DNA from: RYN-230 sp963829725
GTDB taxonomy: Bacteria; Actinomycetota; Actinomycetes; Streptosporangiales; Streptosporangiaceae
NCBI GenBank assembly: GCA_963829725.1
Contig: CAWHJW010000016.1
Span: forward strand, 124,001 to 188,000
Length of the DNA stretch: 64,000 nucleotides
Direction: 5' to 3'
Shown here piece by piece: positions 49,801 to 58,602 of the stretch (its first letter is position 1; each line of letters opens with the position of its first letter). Made by a program: the position numbers and the translations under genes. Under the pieces are notes generated by a model that made no database searches, was not told the DNA's origin, and saw nothing but the letters and a program-made list of their open reading frames with translations.

Positions 49801-50280
49801 GGCATCCACGCGATCTGGTTCACCCCCTGGTATGCCTCGCCCATGGCGGACGCCGGCTACGACGTGGCCGGCTACCGCGCCATCGAGCCGCTGCTCGGCA
49901 GCCTGGCCGAGGCGGAGAAGCTGACCGCCGAGGCTCATGCGCTGGGTATCAGGATCATCATCGACGTCGTCCCCAACCACGGCTCCGACCAGCAGCCCTG
50001 GTTCACCAGCGCGCTGGCCGCCGGCTGGCTCGGCCGAGCGGGCCCGTTATCACTTCCGGCCCGGCCGGGGGATCCCGGCGAACTGCCCCCGGACGTGCTG
50101 TGCCACCAGCGCGGTGCCGGCCGGGACGCCGTCACCGTGATGGTCAGCCTGGCCGTCCGGCCGGTGCCGCTCCGCCCGCACTCCGAGGTCCTGCTCAGCA
50201 GCGGTCCGCTGCCCGGTGGCCTGCTCCCGCCGGACACCGCGGCCTGGCTCCGGCCGCCTGCGCCCGCTCCCGGCCGGTGA
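49799..50280 (+). pseudogene. GH13 alpha-glucosidase, doubly deleted remnant
   Basis: The frame from about 49799 reads LGIHAIWFTPWYASPMADAG, YDVAGYRAIEPLLGSLAEAEKL and AHALGIRIIIDVVPNHGSDQ, conserved region I of GH13 alpha-glucosidases (DVVPNH). It then jumps near 50040-50110 to VTVMVSLAVRPVPLRPHSEV and GPLPGGLLPPDTAAWLR, the C-terminal beta-domain. The start, the catalytic Asp, Glu and Asp regions and about 350 residues between are missing. No promoter or start remains. Confidence 0.8.
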
Positions 50281-50770
50281 CCATCAGCGCGCCCGGACCG
50301 GCCACGGGGGCGGGCGCGACAGTGAGCACCTCGGTGACGTAGGCGTCGATCGTCTCCTGGCGTGCGGCCGCGGCGATGGACACCCGGTGGTGCCCGTCGG
50401 CCACGAAGTGCAGCCCGCCGACCCGGTACACCTCGATCGGCGGGATCGACTCGCCGTGCCGCCGGGCCAGCGCCAGCCGCTCCCAGCGGGGCCGGACCCG
50501 GTTGGCGGCGGGCCGGAACCGGGCATCGAAGTCACGCCGTGCGTCGATCGTGCCCACGATCGTGTCCAGCCGGATCGCCTGCAGGCCGAGCCGCCGCTCG
50601 CCGCGCCTGCCCAGCACGGTGAGCACGTCGTCCAGCGCTGCCAGGCGGCCCGCGCCGCCTGGCCGGCCGCGGACCCGGGCGGCCAGGCGGGCCATGACGT
50701 GGCGCCGCCGGGCGCGCAGGAAGTCGTTCTCCACATCAGCCCGGGGGAAGCCGGTGTCGCCGCGCAGCAT
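50195..50770 (-). CDS. ParB/Srx-fold domain protein
   Basis: A 191-residue protein whose centre, ESIPPIEVYRVGGLHFVADGHHRVSIAAAA, is the ParB N-terminal (Srx-fold) motif with the GHHR box that binds nucleotide in ParB-like proteins. The N-terminal part is basic and helical. The last about 30 residues (VTGRERAQAAGARPRCPAGA) are low complexity and run antisense over the glucosidase remnant, so the natural end may have been lost in the rearrangement there. It is not a chromosome-partition ParB: there is no helix-turn-helix. Confidence 0.7.
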   Translation of the reverse strand: MLRGDTGFPRADVENDFLRARRRHVMARLAARVRGRPGGAGRLAALDDVLTVLGRRGERRLGLQAIRLDTIVGTIDARRDFDARFRPAANRVRPRWERLALARRHGESIPPIEVYRVGGLHFVADGHHRVSIAAAARQETIDAYVTEVLTVAPAPVAGPGALMVTGRERAQAAGARPRCPAGAGHRAADRC

Positions 50771-50773
50771 CGG

Positions 50774-51424
50774 TCAGCCGCCTCCGCCTGGCGCCCGGCT
50801 GGCCTTGCCCCCGGTCCCGGCCGCGCCGTCCGGCACCGGCTGGATCCCGCCGAGGGCCATGTCGATGACGTCGGTGGCGAACCGGTCGTTCAGCGGCGCA
50901 TGACCATGCAGCAAGCGGTGGTAGAGCGCGCCGTAGAGCAGGTCGAGCGCCACCTCGACCTTGGTGTCCGCGGGGATCTCGCCGCGCTCGATGGCGCGGC
51001 GGAAGATGGCCCGGGCCTGTTCCCGCCGGGGCTCGACCACGCGCTGCCGGTACTCGGCGGCGAAGGCCGGGTCGGTCTGCGCCTCGGTGATCAGCGCGGC
51101 GATCACCCGCCCGTACGGGCGGCTGCTGGCCAGCCGGCCCCACGGGCGCAGCAGCGAGAGCAGGTCACCGCGCAGCGAGCCGGTGTCCCGGGGGAGCGGG
51201 CGGGCGGCGGCCCACTCGGTGTACAGCGCATCGAGGGCCAGCGTCTCCTTGGTCGGCCACCAGCGGTAGATGGTGGCCTTGCTGACGCCGGCCCGCTTCG
51301 CGACCGCGTCCATGCTCACCGCGGACAGCCCGCGGTCCAGCAGCAGCTCCGCGGCCGCGTCCAGGATGGCCTGGTGCGCCTTCTCGCTGCGCGGGCGGCC
51401 ACGCTGCGGCGTGTCGGTGGTCAT
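50774..51424 (-). CDS. TetR family regulator
   Basis: A 216-residue TetR protein with helix-turn-helix RGRPRSEKAHQAILDAAAELLLDRGLSAVSMDAVAKRAGVSKATIYRWWPTKETLALDAL, and a C-terminal domain of the TetR_C_11-like type (RQRVVEPRREQARAIFRRAIERGEIPAD). Its ATG overlaps the stop of a short dehydrogenase remnant. A TetR-type dyad lies 170 bases upstream. Its original target was probably the dehydrogenase now reduced to a stump. Confidence 0.9.
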   Translation of the reverse strand: MTTDTPQRGRPRSEKAHQAILDAAAELLLDRGLSAVSMDAVAKRAGVSKATIYRWWPTKETLALDALYTEWAAARPLPRDTGSLRGDLLSLLRPWGRLASSRPYGRVIAALITEAQTDPAFAAEYRQRVVEPRREQARAIFRRAIERGEIPADTKVEVALDLLYGALYHRLLHGHAPLNDRFATDVIDMALGGIQPVPDGAAGTGGKASRAPGGGG

Positions 51425-51546
51425 GCGGCCGCTCTGGCCCTGGTGCGGCTGGTCCCGTACCCGGTGTTGCCCGGGAGCGGGCGCCCGGCGATCGGCGCGC
51501 CCATGGATCCCAGGCCCACGAACCCGATTGCGGTCATCGTCATCAT
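51421..51546 (-). pseudogene. 3-hydroxyisobutyrate dehydrogenase-type, N-terminal remnant
   Basis: A 41-codon frame: MTAIGFVGLGSMGAPIAGR then PLPGNTGYGTSRTRARAAA and stop. The GxGxMG nucleotide motif and the second strand with its NRT-like cofactor-specific turn are those of beta-hydroxyacid dehydrogenases (usually about 290 residues). It keeps a ribosome site (GAGG) and promoter dyad but ends exactly in the TetR start (TGA in ATGA). All catalytic residues are gone. Confidence 0.7.
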
Positions 51547-51591
51547 CCTCAGCTCGCTGTCCCGATCCCGGTCAGCTCCCGGGACTCAACA

Positions 51592-51609
51592 AAACTATAC
51601 TATCAGTTT
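51592..51609. promoter_or_regulatory. TetR-type operator candidate
   Basis: AAACT-N8-AGTTT in an AT-rich patch just upstream of the dehydrogenase stump/TetR unit; suits autoregulation by the TetR protein. Confidence 0.6.
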
Positions 51610-51747
51610 CGATAACTCGCACCAGCGGGCCCCTATTCCCGTGCCGACCCGGCCCGTGCGCCGACGTGGCACCCAAGCGCCGGCATAGCACCCGAGCGAT
51701 GTGCCAGAAACGGACAAAAGGGACGCTCCGCATGCTTCTGGGGTGCA

Positions 51748-51905
51748 ATGTCGGCGATTGCCGGGGTTAGTGGCGTGACGGGGGGCCTCACGCGGACGGG
51801 GGTGCGGGCGGGAGGGAGGCTCACGTCCCGCCAGACCGTGGCCGCGCTGCTGACCCTGACCGCGGTCACCGGCCTCGTCGACGCCGTCAGCCACGCCGCA
51901 AACCC
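51748..51905 (+). pseudogene. Possible DUF1275 (YoaK-like) membrane protein, N-terminal remnant
   Basis: An ATG at 51748 opens a frame with RLTSRQTVAALLTLTAVTGLVDAVSHAANPAP. The LTLTxVTGLVDAVS segment is the first helix of DUF1275 proteins, which normally continue with LGLGHVFVANMTGN. Here homology ends after about 50 residues and the frame runs antisense into the next gene. Short evidence, so moderate confidence only. Confidence 0.45.
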
Positions 51906-51953
51906 CGCTCCGGCCGCCAGCGCCGCAGGCCCGCTCCGGCGGGCCGGGCCGCC

Positions 51954-54434
51954 CTACTGGTCCAGGATGCGCAGCCGCTGCGGGTCGTACAGCGGTGCGA
52001 TCTGCAGCCGGGCGGGCAGGTCGCCGGCCGGGGTCCGCACCCGGAAATCCCCGTCCTTCAGCCACCCGCCGGTCACCCCGTCCGGGCAGGACACCTGGGC
52101 CAGCCCGACCGGGCCGCCCACCGTGTAGCCGTAGGCGGCGGCCCGCACGTAGCCGACCCGGTCGTCACCGGCGAGCACCGGCTCGTTGCCGAACAGGTCA
52201 GCCGCGCTTTCCTCGACAATCAGGCTGACCACCCGGTGCCGCGGTGGCCCGGCGGCCCGCGTCGCCAGCAGCGCGTCCCGGCCGGTGAACCCGCCGGGCT
52301 TGTCCCAGGCCACCGCGAAGCCGAGCCCGGCCTCCAGCGGGTTGTCGGTGTTGTCGATGTCGGTGCCCATGTCCCGGTAGCCCTTCTCCAGCCGCAGGCT
52401 GGACATGGCGGACAGGCCGATCAGCCGGAAGCCGAGGTCGGCGCCCGCCGCCACCACCAGGTCGTCGTAGACCCCGGCCGCGTACTCGGCGGGTACGTGC
52501 AGTTCCCAGCCGAGCTCGCCGACGTAGGTGACCCGGATGGCGAGCACCGGGGCGTAGCCGGCGAAGATCTGCCGGGCGGACAGGTAGGGGAACGCGGCGT
52601 TGGAAAGGTCGGCGTCGGTGAGCCGGCCGATCAGCTCCCGGGACGCCGGGCCCTGCACGGACAGCAGGGTGGTGCCCGAGGTGATGTCAGCCACGGTAGC
52701 CACTTCCCCCGGCCTGCGCTCCCGCCGGATCAGCGGCTCGATCCGGCGGTGGATCAGGTCGCTGGCGATGACCAGGAACTTCTCCGGCTCCAGACAGGTC
52801 ACCGTGACGTCCGCGACGATGCCGCCCGCCTCGTTGAGCCACTGGGTGTAGACCAGCCGCCCCGGCCCGGCCAGCACGTCGTTCGCGGACAGCCTGCTGA
52901 GCACCGCGCCCGCGTCCGGTCCCTGCACCAGCAGCTTGGCCATCAGGCTCATGTCCAGCAGGCCGACGGCCTCGCGCACCGCCGCGTGCTCCCGGCCCAC
53001 GATCTCGTGCGCGGCCGGGCGGCCGAAGCCTGGCCGGGACGGCGGGACCTCCCCGGCGGCCGCGTACCACTCGGCGAACTCCCAGCCCGCCGAGGCGGCG
53101 AAATGCCCGCCCGCGGCGGCCAGCCGGTCGTGCAGCACCGACCGGCGCACGTTCCGGCCGGTGGACGGCTTCCAGCCGGGCCAGACCGCGTCCCCGAACA
53201 GCACGCCCAGTTGCTCGACGGTGCGCTCGGCACGGAACCGCCGGGAGGACTCGTACAGGTGTGTCCGGTCTATGGCGACCGCGGTCGCGTCCACCGGCGG
53301 TACGCCGTCAACTATCCAGTGCGCGAGCATGCTGCCCACCCCACCGCCGGACAGGATGCCGAGCGAGTTCAGCCCGGCCGCGACGAAATAGCCCTCCAGC
53401 TCCGGGGCGGGCCCCAGCAGCGGCCGGACGTCGGCGGTGAACGACTCCGGCCCGCAGAAGAACGTCCGCACCCCGGTCTCCGCCAGCACCGGGATCCGGG
53501 CCAGTGCCGGGCCGAGGAAGGGCTCCATCCGCTCCCAGTCGGGATTTATCTTGCCGAACGAAAACCCGCCGGGTACTCCGTCCAGCGACCATGGCGCGCC
53601 GACGGGCTCGAACAAGCCCACCAGCATCCCGTCTCCCTCCGGCCGGTAGTAGCCGTAGTTGTCCGGGTCCTCGATTACCGGCAGGTCCGGGTCCATCCCG
53701 GGCACCGTGTCGGTGAGCAGGTAGTAGTGCTCGGCGGCCTGCAGCGGGACGCTGACCCCGGCCTGCGCGCCGAACTGCCGGGCCCACATGCCCGCCGCGT
53801 TCACCACCACCTCGGTCTCGATCCGGCCCTGCTCGGTGCGCACCGCGCGGACCCGCCGCCTGTCCAGCTCGACCCCGGTCGCGGCCACGCCCTCCACCAC
53901 CCGCACGCCCAGCTGCCGGGCGCCCTTGGCCAGCGAGGTGGCCACCCCCACCGGGTCGGCCCGGCCCTCGTCGGCGACGTAGAACGCGGACAGCACGTCG
54001 TCGGTGCGGGCCAGCGGCCACAGGCCCGCCAGCTCTCGCGGGGAGATCTCGGTGTCCTCAACGCCGAACCCATGCATCCAGGCCGCCTCCCGGCGCAGTG
54101 CGTCCTGCCGCTCGGGGGTGGTGGCCAGCGAGATGTGCCCGACCGCGCGGAACCCGGTGGAGTGCCCGGTCTCGGCCTCCAGCCGGGCGTACAGGTCCCG
54201 GGAGTACCGGCTGAAGAACAGGGCGGTCTCGTCGGTCATCCCGGCCGAGGTGATCAGCCCGGCGGCATGCCAGGTCGTGCCGGCCGTCAGCCGGTGCTGC
54301 TCCAGCAGCACGACGTCGGTCCAGCCCAGGTGGGCCAGGTGGTAGGCGATGCTGCAGCCGGTCACCCCGCCGCCGACGATCACCACCTGCGCCCGGTCCG
54401 GCACCTCCCCGGCGGTGAACGGGTCGGTCGTCAC
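51954..54434 (-). CDS. GcvT-family FAD-dependent dehydrogenase (dimethylglycine/sarcosine dehydrogenase-like)
   Basis: An 826-residue two-domain enzyme. Residues 1-about 430 are a DAO-type flavoprotein: VVIVGGGVTGCSIAYHLAHLG, the covalent-FAD region EQHRLTAGTTWHAAGLITSA with the HAAG motif, and FCGPESFTADVRPLLGPAPELEGYFVAAG. Residues about 430-826 are a GcvT-like folate domain: VGLLDMSLMAKLLVQGPDA, TQWLNEAGGIVADVTVTCL, LSVQGPASRELI, TYVGELGWELHVP and GLGFAVAWDKPGGFTGRDAL. The reaction is oxidative N-demethylation with transfer of the one-carbon unit to tetrahydrofolate. A strong dyad just upstream suggests dedicated control. Confidence 0.9.
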   Translation of the reverse strand: MTTDPFTAGEVPDRAQVVIVGGGVTGCSIAYHLAHLGWTDVVLLEQHRLTAGTTWHAAGLITSAGMTDETALFFSRYSRDLYARLEAETGHSTGFRAVGHISLATTPERQDALRREAAWMHGFGVEDTEISPRELAGLWPLARTDDVLSAFYVADEGRADPVGVATSLAKGARQLGVRVVEGVAATGVELDRRRVRAVRTEQGRIETEVVVNAAGMWARQFGAQAGVSVPLQAAEHYYLLTDTVPGMDPDLPVIEDPDNYGYYRPEGDGMLVGLFEPVGAPWSLDGVPGGFSFGKINPDWERMEPFLGPALARIPVLAETGVRTFFCGPESFTADVRPLLGPAPELEGYFVAAGLNSLGILSGGGVGSMLAHWIVDGVPPVDATAVAIDRTHLYESSRRFRAERTVEQLGVLFGDAVWPGWKPSTGRNVRRSVLHDRLAAAGGHFAASAGWEFAEWYAAAGEVPPSRPGFGRPAAHEIVGREHAAVREAVGLLDMSLMAKLLVQGPDAGAVLSRLSANDVLAGPGRLVYTQWLNEAGGIVADVTVTCLEPEKFLVIASDLIHRRIEPLIRRERRPGEVATVADITSGTTLLSVQGPASRELIGRLTDADLSNAAFPYLSARQIFAGYAPVLAIRVTYVGELGWELHVPAEYAAGVYDDLVVAAGADLGFRLIGLSAMSSLRLEKGYRDMGTDIDNTDNPLEAGLGFAVAWDKPGGFTGRDALLATRAAGPPRHRVVSLIVEESAADLFGNEPVLAGDDRVGYVRAAAYGYTVGGPVGLAQVSCPDGVTGGWLKDGDFRVRTPAGDLPARLQIAPLYDPQRLRILDQ

Positions 54435-54447
54435 GATTGCCCCTCAG

Positions 54448-54471
54448 AGTTGACTGAACAGTGAGTCAACT
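54448..54471. promoter_or_regulatory. Strong dyad upstream of GcvT-type dehydrogenase
   Basis: AGTTGACT-N8-AGTCAACT, perfect 8-bp arms, 14 bases before the start codon. Fits a repressor site (GntR or TetR class) overlapping the promoter or leader. The rest of 54472-54670 has an AT-rich patch near 54630-54665 likely to hold the kinase promoter. Confidence 0.7.
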
Positions 54472-54670
54472 ATGGCACGGTGACTCCCTGCAGGACCACC
54501 CCGGACGTAGGGACGTAGGACAGTGGCACCGGTCCCCGGCTGGTGGGCACGATCGACGCTAATGCGGTCGGTGAGCACCGCGGAAATGCTGCCCCGCCAC
54601 CGTGGCGCGGGCGAAGGGGAGTGAGGCCAATATTTACAGTTAATGTTCAGTAACGCTCTATCATGCAGCT

Positions 54671-56017
54671 ATGTGGTCGCCCGGTTACTTAATGCAGCTT
54701 CGTGCTGCGCGGGAGCGGGTGAGCGGCTCCGTAGCTGCCGCCGGGCCGCTGGCCGCGGCCGGGTCCGCGGTCGGGGCCGGGGCGCAGGCCAGTGGCGGCC
54801 CGGCCATGGCCACCTTCGGCACCGTGGCCGCGGCGACGGTGACTGTGGTCCAGTGCATCGTGGCCTGCTACATCGTGGTCCAGGTCGCCATCTGGCATTC
54901 CTTCTACGCGGCGGCCCCGTGGCGGCTGGCCGGCCCGGCCGCCGCGGCGGCCTGTGCCGCGGCCGTGGTCGCCGGGCTGCGCCACGGCGTGCCCGTCCGC
55001 CGGCTGGCCCTGGCCGACGCCTCGGTGCACGCGATCCTGGCGCTGAGCGCCGCCGCCTTCGTCCCGCCGCTGATGCTCGGCGACACCGCCAGCTGGCTCT
55101 ACATCGCGCTGCTGGACCAGCTGGTCCTGCCGGCCCTGTTCACCTCGGCCCGGCTGACCATGTCGCTGGCGGCCGTGTCCGGGGTGGCCTTCTGGGCCGG
55201 GGCCATGCTCGGCCAGCCCGTCCGCGTCAACTCCCCGCTGGCAGCCGGGAGCTTCCTGCTGGCGCTGGCGGCCGCCTTGTGCTGGGGCCGCCGTGTGCTG
55301 CAGCGCCGGGCCGCCGCGGCTGACGCGGCCCTGGCCCGGGCGGACCAGGAAACCCGTGAACAGTATGTGCTGCGGTCCCGCAGCGCCGAACGCCGCGAGC
55401 ACGAGCGGCTGCTGCACGACACCGTGCTGAACACGCTGACCGCGCTGGCCCGGGACGGCACCAGCAGCGCCGCCGGCGTGGTCGGCCGCTGCCGGCACGA
55501 CGTCACGCTGATGGAGCAGGTGCTCAGCGAGGCGCCCGACTGGCCCGCGGCCGGCCTGCTGGCCCGCATCGAGCGGGTGGCCGCGGAGATGCGCGGCCGC
55601 GGCCTCGACGTGCAGGTGACGGCCGGCCCGGCCGGGCAGCGGGCCGCCCCGGGCGGCGGCCCGGCGCTGGCCGTCCCGGGGCCGGCTGCCGCCGCGGTCG
55701 CGCATGCGGTGCGCGAGGCGCTGGCCAACGTGCTGCTGCATGCGGGCACGTCGCTGGCCTGGGTCGAGGTCAGCCTGGCCGGGGACGTCCTGGTGCGGGT
55801 GCGGGACGCCGGCGCGGGCTTCGACCCGGGCCTGCTCGACCCGTCCCGGCTGGGCGTGCGCCGGTCCATCATCGAGCGGCTGGCCGACGCGGGCGGAGAG
55901 GCGTCCGTCCGGTCCGCCCCGGGATCGGGCACGGTGGTGTGCCTGCGCTGGCCGCGCCGCGATGGTGCGCAGCCCGCTGACCCCGGGCGGGGAGGGAGCG
56001 GCCGTGCCGGCGGATGA
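54671..56017 (+). CDS. Sensor histidine kinase 1 of tandem array
   Basis: A 448-residue membrane kinase. About five helices between residues 50 and 205 form a buried sensor containing VVQVAIWHSFYAAAPWRLAG. A coiled segment leads to RREHERLLHDTVLNTLTALA with phospho-His249, in a HisKA_3-like context with HDT instead of HDG. The ATPase domain has AVREALANVLLHAG (N box), VRDAGAGFDPGLL and GVRRSIIERLADAGGEASVRSAPGSGT. It shares its layout and the sensor motif with kinase 2. Its 3' end overlaps the degenerate partner gene by 14 bases. Confidence 0.88.
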   Translation: MWSPGYLMQLRAARERVSGSVAAAGPLAAAGSAVGAGAQASGGPAMATFGTVAAATVTVVQCIVACYIVVQVAIWHSFYAAAPWRLAGPAAAAACAAAVVAGLRHGVPVRRLALADASVHAILALSAAAFVPPLMLGDTASWLYIALLDQLVLPALFTSARLTMSLAAVSGVAFWAGAMLGQPVRVNSPLAAGSFLLALAAALCWGRRVLQRRAAAADAALARADQETREQYVLRSRSAERREHERLLHDTVLNTLTALARDGTSSAAGVVGRCRHDVTLMEQVLSEAPDWPAAGLLARIERVAAEMRGRGLDVQVTAGPAGQRAAPGGGPALAVPGPAAAAVAHAVREALANVLLHAGTSLAWVEVSLAGDVLVRVRDAGAGFDPGLLDPSRLGVRRSIIERLADAGGEASVRSAPGSGTVVCLRWPRRDGAQPADPGRGGSGRAGG

Positions 56018-57134
56018 CGGGCTGGTCGGGGAGGCCTACGAAGCCGAGCTGCCCCGGATGATGGCGGGCGTCGCCATCATCTGGCAGTTCGCCACCCTCA
56101 TCCAGGTCGTGGCCTACCTGCGGGATTACCGGGATCCGGTGATCCCGGTGGTGGCCTGGGCCGGGATGCTGGGCGCGGCCTGCTGGCTGGTGCCCCGGGC
56201 CCGGAGGGGCGGGATGAGCCGGGCCGACGCCGCGGTCGCGGTGGCCACCGCGGTCGCCGTGGTCGCGCTGGTCGGCTGGCAGCGGCGGCCCGGCGCGATC
56301 GGCTCGGTCAACTGGTCGGTCGCCGGCACCTGCTGGATGCTCGCGCTGGTCGCGCTATTCCGCCCGGCGTGGGAGTGGGCGACCGGGGCGCTGCTCGTCT
56401 TCGGCACGCACGCGGTGTTCTCGGTGCGCGTGCTCGGCGTGACGCCGCTGGGCCAGGCGCGGCTGGCGGCCACCGGCTACACCCTGGTGGTGTGCCTGGC
56501 CGTGTTCGCGGCGCTCCGCCCGGCCCTCCGCGTGCACGCCCGGATCGCCGCCCGGCGCAGTGCCCTGGCCAGCCAGGGCGCCGCGCAGCGCGCGGCGGCC
56601 GACGCGATCCAGCAGGACCGCCGGGCCCGGCTCGACCTGCTGGAAGCGGAGGCGCTGCCCCTGCTGCGCGGCATCGCCGACGGCCTGCTGGACCCGGCGG
56701 ACCCTGAGGTCCGGGCCCGCTGCGCCCGGCGCGCGGTGATGCTGCGCCGGGCCCTGGTGGACCGCACGCACCAGCCGGGCGGGCTGCTGGCCGGCCTGGA
56801 GCCGGCCCTCGCCGCGGCCCGGGACCGGGGCCTGCCCATGGAAGTCCAGGTCATCGGCGACCCGGGCAGCCCGGGGCGCGAGATCGTGGGCGCGACCCGG
56901 GCGGCCATCGACGGCGTGGTCAGCGTGCTGCCACCGCACCCGGTGATGCTGACCGTCCTGGCGACCCAGGAGGATGTGGAACTGTACCTGACCTTCGAAT
57001 GCCGCCCGGTGGGCCGCCTGGACGTGGCCAGCCTGCGGCGGCTGCTCCCCGAGGCCGCCGGGTGGCGGGCGGTGGTGGACCTGGACGAGACCGGCGCGGG
57101 CTGCCTGGAGATCCGGTGGCGCAATGTCGCTTAG
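56004..57134 (+). CDS. Degenerate kinase-like membrane partner 1
   Basis: A 376-residue protein: about six helices (residues 20-172), then a cytoplasmic part. Where a kinase would have its phospho-His helix it reads RLDLLEAEALPLLRGIADGLLD (residues 209-230), with Glu/Ala in place of His-Asp. The following domain (LEVQVIGDPGSPG-like, then HPVMLTVLATQEDVELYLTFE) has the order of an ATPase fold but no N or G boxes. It overlaps kinase 1 and has a close paralog after kinase 2. Probable inactive partner or heterodimer subunit of the kinase; not a named family known to me. GTG start after GGAGGGAG. Confidence 0.7.
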   Translation: MPADDGLVGEAYEAELPRMMAGVAIIWQFATLIQVVAYLRDYRDPVIPVVAWAGMLGAACWLVPRARRGGMSRADAAVAVATAVAVVALVGWQRRPGAIGSVNWSVAGTCWMLALVALFRPAWEWATGALLVFGTHAVFSVRVLGVTPLGQARLAATGYTLVVCLAVFAALRPALRVHARIAARRSALASQGAAQRAAADAIQQDRRARLDLLEAEALPLLRGIADGLLDPADPEVRARCARRAVMLRRALVDRTHQPGGLLAGLEPALAAARDRGLPMEVQVIGDPGSPGREIVGATRAAIDGVVSVLPPHPVMLTVLATQEDVELYLTFECRPVGRLDVASLRRLLPEAAGWRAVVDLDETGAGCLEIRWRNVA

Positions 57135-57243
57135 TGCTGGCCCCGGGGGGCGGCCCTCCGGCGAGCCGGACGCCAGGGGCCGAAGCGGCGGACTGTACCG
57201 CAAGGCACGCGGACGGCTGGCCGCCAGGTCCTATCATCGGGCC

Positions 57244-58602
57244 ATGCGGACACCCCGGTCCTTAGCCCTGCCAGCGTCCTGGGACGTGACCGGAGCGGCG
57301 GCCGGGCCGGCGATGACCGTGCTGGTCTCGGTCGTCACGCGGATCGCCGCCGCCCTCCGGGTCATCGGCATCGGCTACGTCATGCTGCAGGTCATCATCT
57401 GGCATTCCTTCTACGCGGCCAGCCCGTGGCTGCTCTGGGGACCCGCCGTGACGGTCGGCTGGGGTGCCCACGCCGCCTGGTACCTGCGGCGGCGCCCGCG
57501 GCGCTGGCCGCTGGCCTGCCTGGACAGTGCGGTGTACGCCGGGCTCGCGCTCAGCGCGTCCGGTTGCGTGCCGCTCGCGATCCGCGGCCAGCCCGGGAAC
57601 TGGCTGTTCATCGCGGTGACGACCCAGCTCATCGTGCCCATCTGGTTCGCCCCTGCGATCGTGTCCATGCCGCTGGCGATCCTGTCGGGGGCCGGGTACG
57701 CCGCCGGGAACGCCTCGGTCCCGGTCAGCCGGGCCGACGCCGGCAGCCCGCTGGCGTCGTCGGTGCTGTTCTTCGCCGTGGTGGCCGTGCACTGGTCCGC
57801 GCACCGAATGCTGACCCGCCGCGCGTCCCGCGCGGACGCCGCGCTCGCGGCGGCGCAGGCCCAGGCCCGCGAGCAGTACGTCATCCTGTCCCGGAACCTG
57901 GAACGCCGGGAGCAGGATCGCCTGCTGCACGACACGGTGCTGAACACGCTGACCGCCATCGCGCGATCCGGCGCGGCCGGCGACGTGACCGCCCGCTGCC
58001 GTCACGACATCAGGCTGCTGGTGGCGGCGCTCCGGGAGCCCGCTGACCCGCCGCCAGCGGCCAGCGTGTCCTGGCCCGGGCTGCTCGCCGGGCTTGCGGC
58101 GGTGGCCAGCGAGCTGCGGGATCGCGGGCTCGCTGTGCACCTGGAGTCAGCCCGCGATCAGGCGGCAGCCGTGCCGGCGCCGCGGGGAAGCGGTACGGGG
58201 GTGCCCGGGCCGGTGGCGGAGGCGCTGGTACACGCCACCCGGGAGGCCCTGGCCAACGTGGCCGCGCACGCCGGTATCGGCGAAGCCTGGGTCTCGGCCG
58301 GCCTGGTCATGGACGGCCCGGTCACGGCTGGCCCGGTCCCGGCCGTCCCGGCGGTCGAGGTGACGATCCGGGATGCGGGCCGCGGCTTCGACCCTGGCCT
58401 GATCGGCCCGACCCGGCTCGGCGTACGGATGTCGATCAGCGGGCGCGTCGCCGACTGCGGCGGCTCGGCCTCGGTCTGGTCGGCGCCCGGCGAGGGGACC
58501 GAGGTGTGCCTGCGCTGGCCCGCGGCGGCCGCGGCGGCCCCCGCGCCAGGGCCGCTCGCCGCCGCCGGGAGCCCGGCTCACCGCGAGGTGCCGCCGTGCT
58601 GA
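57244..58602 (+). CDS. Sensor histidine kinase 2 of tandem array
   Basis: A 452-residue kinase paralogous to kinase 1: sensor motif VMLQVIIWHSFYAASPWLLWG, helix RREQDRLLHDTVLNTLTAIA with the phospho-His, N box ATREALANVAAHAG, IRDAGRGFDPGLI and GVRMSISGRVADCGGSASVWSAPGEGT. A Val-Pro-Ala-Val repeat lies between the N and G1 boxes. The ATG at 57244 is used; one at 57124 overlapping the previous stop is possible but adds 40 low-complexity residues. It overlaps partner 2 by 7 bases. Confidence 0.88.
   Translation: MRTPRSLALPASWDVTGAAAGPAMTVLVSVVTRIAAALRVIGIGYVMLQVIIWHSFYAASPWLLWGPAVTVGWGAHAAWYLRRRPRRWPLACLDSAVYAGLALSASGCVPLAIRGQPGNWLFIAVTTQLIVPIWFAPAIVSMPLAILSGAGYAAGNASVPVSRADAGSPLASSVLFFAVVAVHWSAHRMLTRRASRADAALAAAQAQAREQYVILSRNLERREQDRLLHDTVLNTLTAIARSGAAGDVTARCRHDIRLLVAALREPADPPPAASVSWPGLLAGLAAVASELRDRGLAVHLESARDQAAAVPAPRGSGTGVPGPVAEALVHATREALANVAAHAGIGEAWVSAGLVMDGPVTAGPVPAVPAVEVTIRDAGRGFDPGLIGPTRLGVRMSISGRVADCGGSASVWSAPGEGTEVCLRWPAAAAAAPAPGPLAAAGSPAHREVPPC

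Noticed and set aside
50195..50770. Chromosome-partition ParB
   Set aside because: Only the Srx-fold motif is present; no helix-turn-helix or ParA gene, and the context is a remnant cluster.
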